From Turbatrix aceti (taxonomy: Eukaryota; Nematoda; Chromadorea; Rhabditida; Panagrolaimidae), in NCBI GenBank assembly GCA_963969345.1, contig OZ017766.1:4216001-4280000 (forward strand): a DNA stretch of 64,000 bases, written 5' to 3'. How positions within the stretch are numbered: position 1 is the first letter of the stretch; each line of letters begins with the position of its first letter. The notes under the pieces are model-generated. The model searched no databases, was not told the DNA's origin, and saw nothing but the letters and a program-made list of their open reading frames with translations. Positions 22,041 to 36,066 of the stretch are shown piece after piece. The translations under genes were made by a program, and so were the position numbers.

Positions 22041-25000
22041 ATGGCTGACGAAATTGCCCGGGTTCAGCAATACGAGTACCGTCAGGTTTGTTTTCTCGGG
22101 TTTTCCCTTTTGAGATGACTTAGAGACTCCGTTTTATTTCAGAACAGTAATCTGGTGTTGCAAGTCGACTACAACCTCACAGATCGACGAGCCCGAGATG
22201 AACCGACCGGCGAGGTTATGCCTCTCACGGCAGAGATGCTTACGGGGGTCAAGATGGGCGACAAATTCCAGCGAAGCACCGCGCCCGTCGAAAAGAAGAC
22301 GAAAAAGAGCAAGCCGGCCAAGGACGATCTCAAAAGCTCCTCCACGGTGCTCCTGACCGGTGATTCTTCTCTTGCGGGGGTTTACAAGCCTCGGACTGCT
22401 GAAACGCAACGAGCATACGAAGGTCTTCTGAATTACGTTCATCTTGCCATCGGTGACTGCGTGAGTCTTTTTATTACTGAAGGTGTCATGGAATCTGTTA
22501 TCATGGATTTTTCAGTCGCACGAGCTGCTCATCGGCGCTGTGGACGAAGTTTTGAGGGTGATCAAGGCGGATAATTACCGGGAGAAGGAACGCAAAAAAG
22601 AAGTAATCAATCTCCTCGGTCCCATCACCGACGAACGCTTCGCTCTCCTGGTAAATCTGTCAAAGAAAATCACAGACTTTGTCGCGGATGAGGACATTGA
22701 CACTGCTGAGAACGAAATTGACGAGACAGAAGGCGTCGGCGTGCAGTTCGAAGAAGAAGAGGAGGACGAAGAGGCCGAGATGGAATACGAGCTCCGCGAC
22801 GAAGAAGAACAGTCCGGCGACGACGAAGGCGGGGAAGAAGCGGTTTACGACGGCACGCTTCGCCGAACCGACGGAGGCGGTGGCGGAGACGAAATCGGCG
22901 AAAACAAGCGCGAGGCTGCTCGGAATCGACCCCTGCACCCGAGGAACATTCACGCGCAATGGATCCAGAAAAACGTCGGCAAGTTCTTTTCCGACGAAAT
23001 GGACGTCCAGAAGAAGGAAGAACGCATTGTTGACCTTCTGGGATCCAATTTGGATACGCGCAACGTCGAAAATGCCCTTGTCGACCTCCTTGACGCCACT
23101 GACCGCACGAGATTCGATTTCGTCAAAACTCTGCTCAAGAACAGGCAAATGATTTATTTCTGCACGAAACTCGCCAAATCCGAGCCAGAAAACAGGCCTG
23201 TCATCGAGCAGCAGATGTCTGCGATCCCGGAGATGGCAGTGGTTCTCCGGCAGTTGTCAGGCGTCGACGACGAGGACGCCCTCGACCAGAAGGCGGCGGA
23301 AGCGAAGGCCGCGGTCGCCAGGAAAGCCGAAGAGGCCGCCCAGGCTGCGCACGCCGCGGGATACGTCTACGAGCCAAAGTTCGTCAAATTCGAGGATCTC
23401 GCGTTTTCGCAGGGGTCTCATTTCAATTCAAATAAAGAGTGCCACCTTCCTCTCGGATCGACGAGCGCGAAGAAGAAGAACTACGAGAGCGTCGTCATTC
23501 CTGCGCCCAAGCCGAAACCCTTTGACGACAATGAGGTCCGTTTTTTTATTTTTTGGGGTTTTTTTGTTTATAAAAATGTTTTCAGAAGTTGATTCCCATC
23601 GAAAAGCTCCCCAAATGGGCTCAGCCTGCGTTCGATGGCTTTGCGAGTCTGAATCGCATCCAATCGAGAGTCAGCGAGAAGGCACTCAAATCGGACGGCA
23701 ACATGCTCATCTGTGCGCCCACCGGGGCAGGTAAGACGAACGTCGCTCTCATGTGCATCCTTCGAGAGGTGTCCAAGCACATGAACAACGACGGATCCAT
23801 CCGAAAAGACGAGTTCAAGTGCATCTACGTCGCTCCTATGCGTTCTCTCGTCCAGGAAATGGTTGGCAGCTTCCGGAAGAGACTTGAGCCTTACGGGCTT
23901 CAGGTGAGTTCATTTTTATTGGATTCCGAGCCATAATTGGCATTTTACGTTTCCAGATCGGTGAAATGACCGGCGATCAGCAGATGACAAAAGAGCAGTT
24001 CATGCTGACGCAGATCATCGTTTGTACCCCTGAAAAGTACGATATCATCACTCGAAAGGGCGGCGAACGGGCGTACAACCAGCTCGTTCGGGTCATCATC
24101 ATCGACGAAATTCATCTCTTGCACGACGATCGTGGACCTGTTCTCGAGGCCATTGTTGCGAGGTTTGTTGTCATTGGAACGTGTTTTTATTGTACGAACA
24201 ACTTTTTTAGGACCATCCGGTACTGCCAGCAGACCCACGAAGATTGTCGGATCGTCGGTCTCTCCGCGACCCTCCCGAACTACAGAGACGTGGCTACGTT
24301 CATCAGAGCGGACAAGGAGCATGTCTTTTTCTTCAACAACACCTTCCGACCCGTCCCGCTGCAGCAGGAGTACATCGGCATCACCGAGAAGAAGGCCCTG
24401 AAGCGGTACCACGCGATGAACGACGTCGTCTACGACAAGGTGATGGAGCACGCCGGCAAGAACCAGATCCTTGTCTTTGTGCATTCCCGGAAGGAAACAG
24501 CGAAGACAGCCAAGGCTATCCGGGATCTGTGTCTCGAGCGGGAGACTCTCGGCCACTTTCTCCGGGAAGGCAGTGCGTCTACCGAGATTCTGCGCACCGA
24601 AGCTGAACAGGTGAAGAATCCCGACCTGAAGGATCTTCTTCCCTACGGATTTGCGATCCATCATGCTGGCATGACTCGCATCGACCGTACCCTCGTTGAA
24701 GATCTTTTTGCCGACAAACACGTCCAGGTTTGTTGTTTGACGGATAATTTTCGGGTAAAAGTGTCCGTTTGCGTTTTTAGGTGCTGATCTCGACTGCGAC
24801 GCTGGCGTGGGGTGTCAATCTGCCCGCTCACACGGTCATCATCAAGGGCACGCAGATCTACAACGCGGAGAAGGGCTGCTGGACGGAACTCGGCGCGCTG
24901 GACGTCATGCAGATGATGGGACGCGCCGGCAGACCGCAGTACGACAGCAAGGGCGAGGGCATCATGATCACGAATGCCTCCGAGCTGCAGTACTACCTCT

Positions 25001-28000
25001 CGCTCATGAACACCCAGCTCCCGGTCGAGAGTCAGATGGTGACGAAGCTTCCCGACATGCTCAACGCCGAAGTCGTCCTGGGCACGATCAACAACGTCGC
25101 CGAGGCCATCGACTGGGTCGGATACACGTATCTCTACGTCCGCATGATCAACAAGCCGAGCATCTACGGCGTCGAGGAAACCGTCGCTCGCAGCGATGTC
25201 CTGCTCGAGGGACCGAGGACGAACTTTGTCCATACAGCCTGCACGATGCTCAACAAGGCAAATCTCATCAAGTACGATCCAAAATCCGGCGTGATCCAGG
25301 CAACCGAGCTGGGCAGGATCTCGAGTCACTACTACTGCACGTTCGACAGCATGGAGACGTACAACAAGCTGCTCAAGGAGACCGCCACGGAGATTGACTT
25401 GTTCCGCATCTTTTCGATGTCTTCGGAGTTCAAGCACATCCACGTCCGCGAAGAAGAGAAAATGGAGCTTCAGAAGCTCGCCGAACTCATCCCCGTCCCT
25501 ATTCGGGAGTCCCTCGACGAGCCTTCTGCCAAGGTGAACATCTTGCTCCAGGCGTACATCTCCCAGCTCAAGCTGGACGGCTTCGCGCTCCAGAGCGACA
25601 TGGTCTTTGTCTCGCAATCCGCGGGTCGTCTCTTCCGCGCCATCTTCGAAATTGTCATCTGGCGAGGTTGGGCGTCGCTGGCGTTGAAGGTCCTCGGGCT
25701 CTGCAAGATGGTCAACACCCGCCAGTGGCAGTCGCTGAACCCTCTTCACCAGTTCAAGAAGATCCCCCAGGACTTGGTCAAGGTCCTCGACAACAAAAAC
25801 CTGACGTTCGACCGACTCTACGAGCTGGACAGCCATCAGCTGGGCGAGCTGATCAAGATGCCGAAGATGGGAAAGCCGCTGTACAAGTTTATACGCCAGG
25901 TACCCAAACTCGAGCTGCTGACGTACATCGTGCCGATCACGCGCTCCACGCTCAAGTTGGAACTCACGGTTACCCCTGATTTCCAATGGGATGAGAAAAT
26001 TCATGGATCCTCGGAGGGATTCTGGATCTTTATCGAAGACGTCAACGGCGAAGTCATCCTGCATCATGAGTTTTTCTTGCTCAAACAGTGGGTTTTGCTT
26101 GGATATTTATTTTTTATGGGGTTATTGTTTGCAGAAAGTACTGCGAAGACGAGCACACGATTCGGATGTACATCCCGATCTTCGACCCTCTGCCTCCTCT
26201 GTACTACGTGCGCGTCGTGTCCGATCGCTGGCTCGGAAGTCAGTCGTATCAGCCGATATCCTTCCGCAACCTCATCTTGCCAGACAAATACCCGCCACCC
26301 ACGGAACTCCTCGATCTCCAGCCTCTCCCGCTCTCGGCACTCAACAACGAACGATTCGCGCAGATCTTCAGCGAAAAAGACATTCGCGTCTTCAACGCTA
26401 TCCAGACGCAGGTCTTCCGAACGGTCTACGAAACCAGCGAAAATGTTTTCATCGGAGCCCCGAATGGCAGCGGAAAGCTGACATGCGCCGAATTCGCACT
26501 GCTCAGGCATTTTGAGAACAATCCCGAGCACAAGGCGGTCTACGTCTCGCTCAACGAGCATATTGCGCAGAGCGTGCACGCTGAGTGGAGCGGGCGGATC
26601 GGCAAGCTGCTGGACAAGTCCATCGTGCTGCTCTCCGGCGATCAGACGACTGATCTCAAGCTGCTACAGAAGGGAAATGTTATTGTGTCGACCGCCGAGC
26701 GATGGGACAACATCTCGAGGCGGTGGAAGCAGCGCAAGAATGTTCAGGCTGTCAAACTCTTCATCGCGGACGACCTCCAGATGATGGGAGACTCGGCTGA
26801 TGGCGTGAGTTTTTTTTTGTTGGTCAAAGATGCGTAACCAGTTTTTTCAAAGATTTTTTTATCGAATCTGTGAAATTCTGTTCTCTAAAGTAGGAAAACT
26901 AAAAATTTTGTGGTCAACGTTTTTTTCGTTTTAGATAACAGTTTTTATATACTTTTTTTTCTGGCTAAACTTGATGAATGTTATTTACCATTTTTTGTAA
27001 AATAACGTAAATTTTGACACCGTTACCTAAAATTTCCCCAGTTTTTGTTCGTTTTATTTTTTCGGAAATTTTAATTTTGTTCGCGAACGTCCCTGTTCTT
27101 GACCCCAGTGCCCATTTTTAGCCGGTGATGGAAGTTGTCTGCTCCCGAATGCGATACATGAGCTCTCAACTGGACTCAAAACTTCGAATCATCGCTCTTT
27201 CCTCTTCGCTGGCGAACGCGAGAGACGTCTGTCAGTGGCTCGGCTGCACGTGCTTCAACTTTCCACCCAGTGCCCGCCCACTGCCTCTCGAACTCTACAT
27301 CCAGGGCTTCAACCTCTCCCACACGGCTTCCAGACTGGCTGCTATGGTTCGACCCGTTTATTCGGCTGTTGTGAGGCACGGTGGAAAGGTGCGACCCCGG
27401 CCAGCACTCGTTTTTGTGCCTTCGAGGCGTCAGACTCGCTCGACGGCCATTGATCTCGTCACGTACGCCATCGCCGACCGACAGGAACACAGATTCCGCC
27501 ACATCGACGCCGAAGACAAGCAATTCAGGGAGCTGGTGGCGGCCATCGAAGACGAATCGTTGCGGGAGGTCGTGCAGCACGGCGTCGGCTTCATCCACGA
27601 GGGCATCTGCAGCCGAGACATTCAAATCGCAGAGACGCTCTTCAGATCAGGCGCTGTGCAGGTGCTGATCGTGCCACGGACCATGTGCTACCAGGTGACG
27701 GTGACGTCTTACGTCGTCATCATCATGGACACGCAGATGTACAACGGCAAGTACCACGTCTACGAGGATTACCCCATCGCGGACGTCCTCCACATGATCG
27801 GCCTCGCGAACCGGCCCGGCGAAGACGAAGACGCGCGGGTCGTGCTCATGTGCCAGTCGTCGAAGAAGGACTACTTCAAGAAGTTCCTCTACGAACCGTT
27901 GCCGGTGGAGTCGCATCTCGACAACTGTCTCCATGATCACTTCAACGCCGAGGTCGTCACCAAGACGATCGAGAACAAGCAGGACGCCGTCGACTACCTC

Positions 28001-29324
28001 ACCTGGACCTTCCTGTACCGTCGGATGACCCAGAATCCCAATTATTATGGACTGCAGGGGGTGACTCACAGGCATCTCTCCGAGGCGCTCTCTGAATTGG
28101 TCGAAAACACACTCAAGGATCTCGAGACCAGCCAGTGCATCGCGATCAAGGACGACATGGACACCGAGCCACTCAATCTGGGCATGATCGCTTCGTATTA
28201 CTACATTCGGTACACGACTATCGGTGAGTGTTTTTTTGTGAAGGGGTTGATTTTGATGACGATTTTTCAGAGCTGTTTGCGCTGTCTTTGAAGCCAAAAA
28301 CGAAGGCCCGAGGGTTGCTGGAAATCATCTCGAACGCAGCTGAATTCACGAATTTCCCGATCAGGTACAAAGAAGACATTGTCCTCCGAAAGCTGGCAGA
28401 ACGGCTCCCGAACATGCTGAAGCACCAGAAATGGTCAGATCCGCACGTGAAAGTGCTTCTCTTGCTCAACGCGTACCTCTCCCGGATCCAACTCAGCGCG
28501 GAGCTGAACAAGGACATCGAGAGCGTCGTCCTCAAGGCGACTCGTCTGACGCAGGCTTGCGTCGACGTGCTGAGTTCCAACGGCTGGCTGACACCGGCCA
28601 TTCACGCCATGGATCTCGCGCAGATGCTGACGCAGGCCATGCACACCCAGGAAAGCTACATGAAGCAGTTGCCGCACTCGTCGGCGGCGTTGCTGGAAAG
28701 GTGCAAGGAAAAGGTTGGTTTTTTGCTTCAAAAATACGAAAATTATGACGGTGCGCTGTTTTTTTGTAGAACATCGACTCCGTTTTCCAACTCCTGGAAC
28801 TCGAAGACGACGAGCGCAACGATCTCCTGCGCATGTCGAACGCCGAGCTCATCGACGTCGCTCGATTCTGCAACAACTACCCTCACATCGAGGTGGACTA
28901 CGAGATTTCGTCGTCCAAAGTCCGGGTCGGCGATTCTGTCACCGTTGACATATCGCTAGAAAGGGAAAACGACGTCAACGGCTACGCGCCCCCCGTCGTG
29001 GCTTCCTTCTACCCCCTCAAACGCAAGGACGAGGGCTGGTGGTTGGTGATCGGAGAGCCGAACTCCAACGTGCTATGCAGCATCAGGAGACTCGCTGTTC
29101 ACACCAATTCAAAGGTGAAACTCGAGTTTACGCCGACCGAAGTCGGCACGCACTCGTACAAGCTCTACTTCATGTGCGACAGCTACCTAGGAGCTGATCA
29201 GGAATTTGAATTCACCGTAAAGGTTGATGAAGGTGAATTTTTTTCGGCTGTAGAAAATTATTTAAAAATTGGGTTTTCAGAAAAACGAGAAAGGAAACGG
29301 CGGCATGCCGAAGACGACGACTGA
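22041..29324 (+). CDS. snrp-200: U5 snRNP RNA helicase Brr2 (SNRNP200), 2150 aa, complete
   Basis: Twelve exons: 22041-22085, 22143-22460, 22516-23535, 23586-23903, 23957-24162, 24211-24727, 24781-26087, 26135-26804, 27122-28223, 28271-28713, 28770-29232 and 29281-29324; all phases close. Length equals that of human SNRNP200. After an acidic N-terminal region, cassette 1 has Walker A APTGAGKT near residue 505 and DEIH at 617-620, followed by helicase and Sec63 modules. Cassette 2 is degenerate: [10 protein letters not shown] near 1351 and DDLQ at 1456-1459. The C-terminus is a Sec63-type module and a basic tail. Brr2 unwinds U4/U6 snRNA to activate the spliceosome. One unusually long A/T-rich intron (26805-27121, 317 nt) lies inside cassette 2. 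Confidence 0.97.
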
Positions 29325-30117
29325 GGGACTCGGTTTGTTTGTCTAAGTTTTTTTTGTACGTCATGTTGTGAAGATCGCGTTGTTTGTTGCAGTTGATTCA
29401 GTTGAGACTAATAAAGGAATGTTGCTTGATCTTTTTTGCCCGCGCGTTATCAGAGTTGTCATCCGCGCATATTTTTTTCGTAACAGAAAAATTACGGTGG
29501 CAACAACAATATTATGCACAAATTTATTTTTAGAATTTTTGCATGGAAAAAAACTAAAAATATAACAATTTTGATACCGGGCATCCGTTTTTTTATATTT
29601 TTTGGGTTGTTTTTTAAAAGGCTCTGATGTTCGGTTTGAATGACATCCTTGCACGCAATCACTGCTTCGGCTACAAAAAAGTGTTATCTTCTCCTCTTTT
29701 TTTGCAGCCCGGCGAACAAAGTGCAAAATAGCTGTGATTTTTTGCACTTTGTCCGCTGGCTACGCTCCAATGATCCTTCGCGGGCCCAGGCGAAGGTGGA
29801 ATCTGAGGACGGTACCGGGAGTGCAATCAAAGGTTCCTCGCTGCACTTGGAACCGCAGTCCGCTGAAAAATGCAGTAAAACACGTGAATTTGTTGTTATG
29901 ACGTTCACTACAAATCAGGACATTTTTGCAAAAAGAAGAACAACGAACGAAATGAGCGTGACGGGAGACCAGCCGCCGTTATCACGCCCAGCAATCACCT
30001 CGGCGGTCGTGACCCAAAGGGGACAACACGCGGGAGTGTCGATCGATCGCGCTCCCGATCACGCCACATCCAGCAGCAGCGTGTGCAGGCAGTTTCATTG
30101 ATCGAAAGAGCCCAGCC
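29325..30117. other. Intergenic region, Brr2 to SCAP
   Basis: About 790 nt with no supported gene. AATAAAGG near 29409 could serve as a polyadenylation signal for Brr2. Confidence 0.4.
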
Positions 30118-33100
30118 ATGGCCGTCGTCGTCATCAAGCGCAACACACTCGAGGAACGCGTCTCGCGCTCCTTCTACGACTTTGGCCGCTTTGCCTCGGC
30201 GCATCCATCCGCGTGTCTGACGCTATGCATCCTCACTATCGTCGTTCTCTCGTACCCAGCGGTCTCGAGGGTCAAATTACCCGTCTCCTCCCCGATGGAC
30301 GTCTACTGGACGGCGGTCGGCAATCCGGCGCCTCCGGTGGACGCGCCGGAGTGGCTGCACCTGCGCCCTGCTGTCTACCTGCAGCAGGTGATGGTGCGCG
30401 CATGGGTCAAGACGTGGACCCGACTCGATCTCACTCCGGTGCTCGGCGTGAAAGGCCCCCTTTCCCGGGCCTTCGTCGTCGAAGACGTCGCCGAACGCGC
30501 GGGACTCGATGACTTCTGTTTCCGCGTACCGGGTCATCCGACATCCATGTCGCTCTTCCCCGGCCCTGGATGCCTCGTTTTTTCGCCCACCCGGTTCTGG
30601 GAGTCCCGCAACGACTTTCTCAAGGATCCTGATATTCTTGATACGGTTTTTCAACGGGATTGCTCGTGGATGTCCACCTGCTTCCGGGATGTTCTGCTCG
30701 GTGTGCCAACGAGGCTGTCCGGCATCAAGCCGACCTATCAGACGAATCGTCATAGAAGTCAGTTTGTCGATAGCCGTTGATAATGTTCACAAAGCCAAAC
30801 ACAATTGCAGGCATCGAATTTTCTGTGACCATCGTCCAGGCCGCAGCGTCGGCGGAATTCAGGAATACGATGATCCAGGAGCTGTCCAAGTCCTTCGACG
30901 TCAGCTCCATCACGACTTCACCCGACCAACCCATGGTGCACGTATTCTACAGGCCCAGGAAGTATTTTACGGACTACTTTCCCCTGGTCACATCGTACCT
31001 CATTCTTATGGTAGGGCATCATTTTCGCTTCGGGACCATAATTTCAATCTTTCAATTTTAGCTTTATTTTTACTTTACCGTTTCCAAGTTCGAAATGGTG
31101 AAGTCAAAATGGGGCCTCGCATTCGCGGCTTTTAACACAACTTTTTGGACGCTTGGCATGTCCTCCGGCATCTGCGCTCACCTGGAGCTCATCTCGACGC
31201 TCTGGCTCGCGGGACTTTATCCTTATCTCGCGATGATCATCAGCCTCGAAAACACGCTCTGCATCACTCGCTCCATTGTCTACACGGCTCCGACGATGGC
31301 CGTGAGCGGGAGAGTGGCGCACGGCCTCAGCCACGAGGGCTGGAACATCTCCAAGTACTTTGTCCTCGAGATGTCCTTTCTCGGCCTCGCCTACCTCACG
31401 CGGGTCACCGAGATCCAGGAATTCTGCGCGTTCGCGTTTATCACGCTGGTAGTCGACCTCTACATGCAGCTCTTCTTCTACGTCCCTATCCTGTACTTTG
31501 ACCTCTATCGTCTGGGACACGATGAAAAGATCCGGTTCTCCGAGATGCTTTTCAAAAGCGATCTGCGCAAGTTGCAGCCCTACCCGAGCCCCAACTGTCC
31601 TGCGCGGCTCTTTTTGCCTTGGTTGTTTAGCAGCTCAAGGATCAAGCAACGGCGGTTTTCCGAGTCAATGCATCCGCCGGGGAGCAGCACAATTGCCTTC
31701 AGTGCCAAGGTAAGCAGTCCACATCAGCCTAGTCTGCAGTCAACGTTTCAGCCCCAACGCCGGACCAAGTCCATCGACAAGCTGGCCCTCATCAAAGCCG
31801 CGGATACCCCGATCGCGTATCGCCTGCGGGTGCTCTATTTCTGGACGCGAACGCGCTTCGTGCAGCGCCTCGTCATGGCTTTCTTCTCCGTGTGGGTCGT
31901 GTGGCTGGCATTCGTAGTGCACCACTGGAAGCTGTGGGAGGGCCTGGCTTGGCCGGCAGCAGAGCATACGGCGCTTGACATCTCAAACCTCCACTGGCAG
32001 CGACAGACCTTCCCCTGGTGGCCCAACGTCTTCGACGGCTACAACATCTCGCTCTCTGGCCAGTACATCACCTTCCTGCCACCCATTGTGCTGTCCAGCG
32101 AGGTGCCCGATGACGACGAGAGTCTGCAGGTCCACTCGAGGCCGCCGCTGCCTGCCCAGGTCGCGGAATCTCATCCGGAGCTTTTGCAGTGAGGATATCG
32201 GAGTTTGACTGGGGTTTTGAGGGGGTTTTACGTTTTAGGAGGCGGCTGACCATGATGGAGCAGCAGATGACCATGATCCTGGTGTGCAGCGTGTTTTTCC
32301 CGTTCCTCTTTGTTGTCAGCTTCATCCTCTACGTCTGTTTCTGGAATCAGTGGCCTCAGCAGCTCCTGCGCAAGAGCATGCTGGCCACCGAGCCGGTGCC
32401 GGTCAAGGCTACACCTGGCCAGCGGACTTTTACTGAACTTGTGAGTCTCTAACGAAGGGTGGCTGAACGCATTTGGCATGAATCCCATTTCAGACGCCTC
32501 TTCTTTTTTCCAACCACCCGGTGAACATTGACCACTCCCTCACCTCGCCGCCATCGATGTTCATCTTCTCGACGATGGACGGACGCGTATACACGTGTGA
32601 CACCTTCGCCGCAGACTCGAAAAAACAGCTCGCTCGATGGCGCTCCGAGGCGGAGATCAGCGAGGAACGAGCCCGTGCGCAGGCGAAAAACGAAGGCCGC
32701 TACACCGGGCCGATCGTTCGCAGCGACAAGTGCCGTTCCCAGGTGTGGTCCATGGTGGTCCGCAGCAACCTGCTGGCCATCGGGTGCGCGGACGGCAGTG
32801 CCGAGGTCGCCGACCTGGCGCTGCACAAAGTTATCGGACGCGTGCAGCCGCCTCGGACTTCTCACGTTGGAGTGACGCACGTCGCGCTTTCAGCCAGCAA
32901 GCTGGTCATCGGCCGCATCGATGGCACCGTCGAAGTCGTTGGTCTGACTTTTCAGAATCCGGTGAGTCAAATGTGTGTTTGTTTGTTTTCTTCTATTTTG
33001 AAATTTTAGCCGCACCCGCGTCTGACGTGCAACCAACTTTTTGTCACGCAGGCCCATGATCGGTGTCTGCTCTACGTCGGAGTCGTCGGACTCTATCTCA

Positions 33101-33746
33101 TCACCGCGGGCATGGATCGACGCGTCAAGGTGCTGGATATCCGGACGATGGACCACCTCCACAGCCTGTCCCACGACGATTCGTCTCTCGTCGAGGTGCA
33201 GGTCGACGATCGGCCTGATGTGGGTTATTTCTCGATTTCGGTCATCCATTCACCTGTCACGTGTTTCAGAGCCCGGTAGTTCTGTTCACCCGCTGCGAAT
33301 CCGGCCTCATCTGCTGCTGGAACATCGAGGCCGGCGAATTGCTGTACTCGGTGTCCGTCCAGATCGAAACCGCCTCAACAGCGCCCTACGTGGCGTCGAT
33401 GGCACTCTCGACTCACTTTGTCACGGCCATGGACTCCGAGGGTCGTCTCTTTGTCTGGGACAAATCCACGGGCGAGCTCGTTGCGCGGCTCGAATCCAGC
33501 GCGCCTCCTTCCCCGCCGATCCACCTCACCGCGTCCCTCGCCAACGATCTCCTCATCAGCGCGGCCGGCAGCCAGGTCAAGTTCTGGGACGTCGGGCGGC
33601 GCTCGCTCGCGGGCTGCGTCGAGCTGCCCCTCGACGTCGAGCGTCTCCACGTCCTGGACGAGCGCTCGCTGCTCTGCGTGGCGACTTCGACGGCGTATCG
33701 CGTGGACATGCCTCGCTACCAACGAATTCGTTCCAAAAACTGTTGA
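30118..33746 (+). CDS. scp-1: SREBP cleavage-activating protein (SCAP), 1093 aa
   Basis: Exons 30118-30757, 30811-31010, 31062-31709, 31752-32188, 32239-32440, 32494-32961, 33010-33219 and 33270-33746. The fourth-exon boundary follows a 42-nt in-frame intron. The order is an N-terminal span and luminal loop; a sterol-sensing-domain membrane region starting near residue 270 that includes the conserved MVKSKWGLA block; a second luminal loop; a last span near the 32.3-kb exon; then a cytoplasmic WD40 region (blocks such as FVWDKSTGE, VKFWDVG). SCAP escorts SREBP from ER to Golgi in response to membrane lipids. Nematodes are sterol auxotrophs, so the sensed lipid may not be made by the animal. 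The WD region is shorter than in vertebrates. Confidence 0.92.
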
Positions 33747-34134
33747 TTTTGTGCTCCGCTGACGTGAAAAAAGGGGTTTATCTTATCGAATTCCAAAGAG
33801 GGGGACAGGTAGTCGATCGGTCGTTCGGCTACGTGAGTCAGGCCCCCCAGCGCGGGAACCAGCCAAGCATGGTTCACGCGCCGGCGGCACAAAAGCGTTT
33901 TTTGTCAAAACAAGTCGCGCAGACAAAGAGCGGGACGGGGATGATCCTCGGGTTGATGCAATTGTGGGATACCGGCCGTGGCGGAGGATCACGCGCAAAC
34001 CAGCCTCTTCGATAAGCCTCAGCGTACAGAGGCAGATAAGTGGTTCCAGGAAAAGACGCGAGCGAAACGAGTTGCCGGTCGCGTCGATCGTGGAGCTGTT
34101 TTACTCCTCTTTTTCCGGATCGTCTTGGGTTGAG
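33747..34134. other. Intergenic region, SCAP to ZP gene
   Basis: No gene, repeat or RNA recognised. Confidence 0.4.
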
Positions 34135-36020
34135 ATGTTGTTTCCAGACACGACGCTGTTTGTCGTCGTCGTTTGTGCCGCGCTGTTGGTTTCGCCGTCG
34201 GTCGCCATTCTCGACAAAGCTCCCCTTTTGGTAATTTTTTTTGATTTCTGTTTAATTTTTTTACGGGCTAAAAATTAATGAACGCCGTTTTACTACGGTT
34301 TTGCGTCTTAAAAAAATTACTTCACCGGTGCCCAATTTGAGGAATGCTTCGACGACGGCATGCGACTGCACTTTACGCCTACGATGGGTGTCAACGGGAC
34401 GAGGCCCCTCGCTTTCATGGGTCACGTCTACGTGCGGAGCTTCTTCTACACGAACAGGTGTCACCTGGACTACACGCGGATGCCCGTCGTGTCTCCCTTC
34501 TACCTGCACATACCGTACTCTGCGGACTGTCAGATCCATCGAGAGCGCCTGTCCGCGCCGCCGGGCATCAGTTTTTCGACGACAGTCATCGTCCAGCACC
34601 ACCGTCTGCTCATGACAGCCACCGACAAGGCGTACAGCGTGTCGTGCTTCTACCGCGACGCTTTCACGCCGACTCGTCTCGACCAGAGCGTTCAAGTCGG
34701 GTTCGTTGATTCGTCCCTCAACGTGTACGCTCCCCGCCGGGTGTGAGCTATTACCGAGCCTTACTTTCAGTGATTTGACCACACAGACGATCATTTCCGA
34801 AGATCCGCTGCAACAGACGCCCAGCTGCACGTATCAGGTGCTCCAGGGCAACGTTGACGGTCCCACGGCGAAATATGCGAATATCGGCGATATTTTGGTT
34901 CACAAATTCGCGTGCGAGAGCTGTGAGTTGCCTTCACGCGCGCGCGTATTTCTTTATGACTCCTATTGAGTTTTTCAGCCGACATAGGAATGCTGGTGCA
35001 CACGTGTTTTGTCCGCGACGGCATCGGCAACGAGTTCTGCCTCGTCGACGAGCGGGGCTGTCCGACAGATCTGGCGTTGGTCGGCCCGCTCGATTACGCC
35101 TCGAATCTGACATCCGCATCGACGGCGATTTCGGCGTTCAAATTCGCTGATCAGATGATTGTATATTTCACGTGCCACATCACTGTGTGCAGAAAAGCCA
35201 ACAATGGCTGCGAAGGGATCAGTGTTGGTTATTTTTGTCCAAAAAGCGTCTGAAAAACGTCCCATTTCAGCCTCCGGTCTGCCAATTCATCCCGCTGCCC
35301 ACGGAGAGCGGGCCGACGCTCAACGTCATCGACGCGACGACTGCGACTTCCTTCGTCAACGAGCAGATTGCGAGCACCGCAGATGCGGGTGTCGGGGTCG
35401 AAAGCAGCACACAGACGTATACCAGCGCCTGGATCGAGCAACCCGGCGCCTCGCCGGTTCCCACGCAGTCGGGATCGTTCTCGACCGCCTCTTCGGACTG
35501 GAGTTCTGATTCCGGGGCCCAGGAAGTCACGCAGAATCCCTTCGCTCCGCCCTCACCCGAGACATACAGCATTGGCATGTACAACACGCCGTGCGTGCCG
35601 CCGACGGCCTCGACGGGACAGCCGACACCACAGCCGCTGGCGAACGTCTTTGACCGGGGCATCGCCGCGTCACGGCACTCCCGCTCGATTTCCTCGCATC
35701 CCGACAACAGCACGCGCACGCTCTCGGTCGCCACGGATCAGGTCATCGTCTTCAGCAACGATGCCGACCAGCCAGCAGGCCTCAAAGCGCCTTCCGTGGG
35801 TGCAGCGGCAGCTTCGGCTTCAAGCGCTGAGCCAGGACCGGTGTGCCCGAAGCGAGGCGGAAGCGCGGCGACCATCTTCTGGGCTCTCATGTTCACGGCG
35901 ACGGCGACGGGAGCGATCGTGCTGCTCTTCCTCCAGCGACGTCACTACGGCACCCGGCTGAAGCGTATCGCCTCTTCTGGCTTCGGAAATCCCTTCGAAC
36001 TCATCTCGATCCACAAATGA
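34135..36020 (+). CDS. ZP-domain (cuticlin-like) membrane protein, about 541 aa
   Basis: Exons 34135-34230, 34342-34724 (or -34742), 34771-34922, 34979-35223 and 35271-36020. There is a signal peptide (LFVVVVCAALLVSPSVA). The ZP module begins at ECFDDGMRLHFTP and contains the regularly spaced cysteines of nematode cuticlins, ending near GCEGISPPVC. A Ser/Thr/Pro-rich stalk of ~180 residues, a C-terminal membrane span (FWALMFTATATGAIVLLFL) and a short basic tail follow. ZP proteins polymerise in apical extracellular matrix such as cuticle or alae. Two junctions are uncertain: the acceptor before 34342 is the weak TTTGAG, and the second intron is either 46 or 28 nt. Confidence 0.82.
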
Positions 36021-36066
36021 GCCCCTCATGATTCATTCCACACTCTGAATTGCCATGCCGCGAGTA

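Noticed and set aside
22660..23148. Open frames opposite the acidic region of Brr2 and similar long frames opposite NOC2 and the helicase cassettes.
   Set aside because: Antisense of biased-codon coding DNA; no start context or family features.
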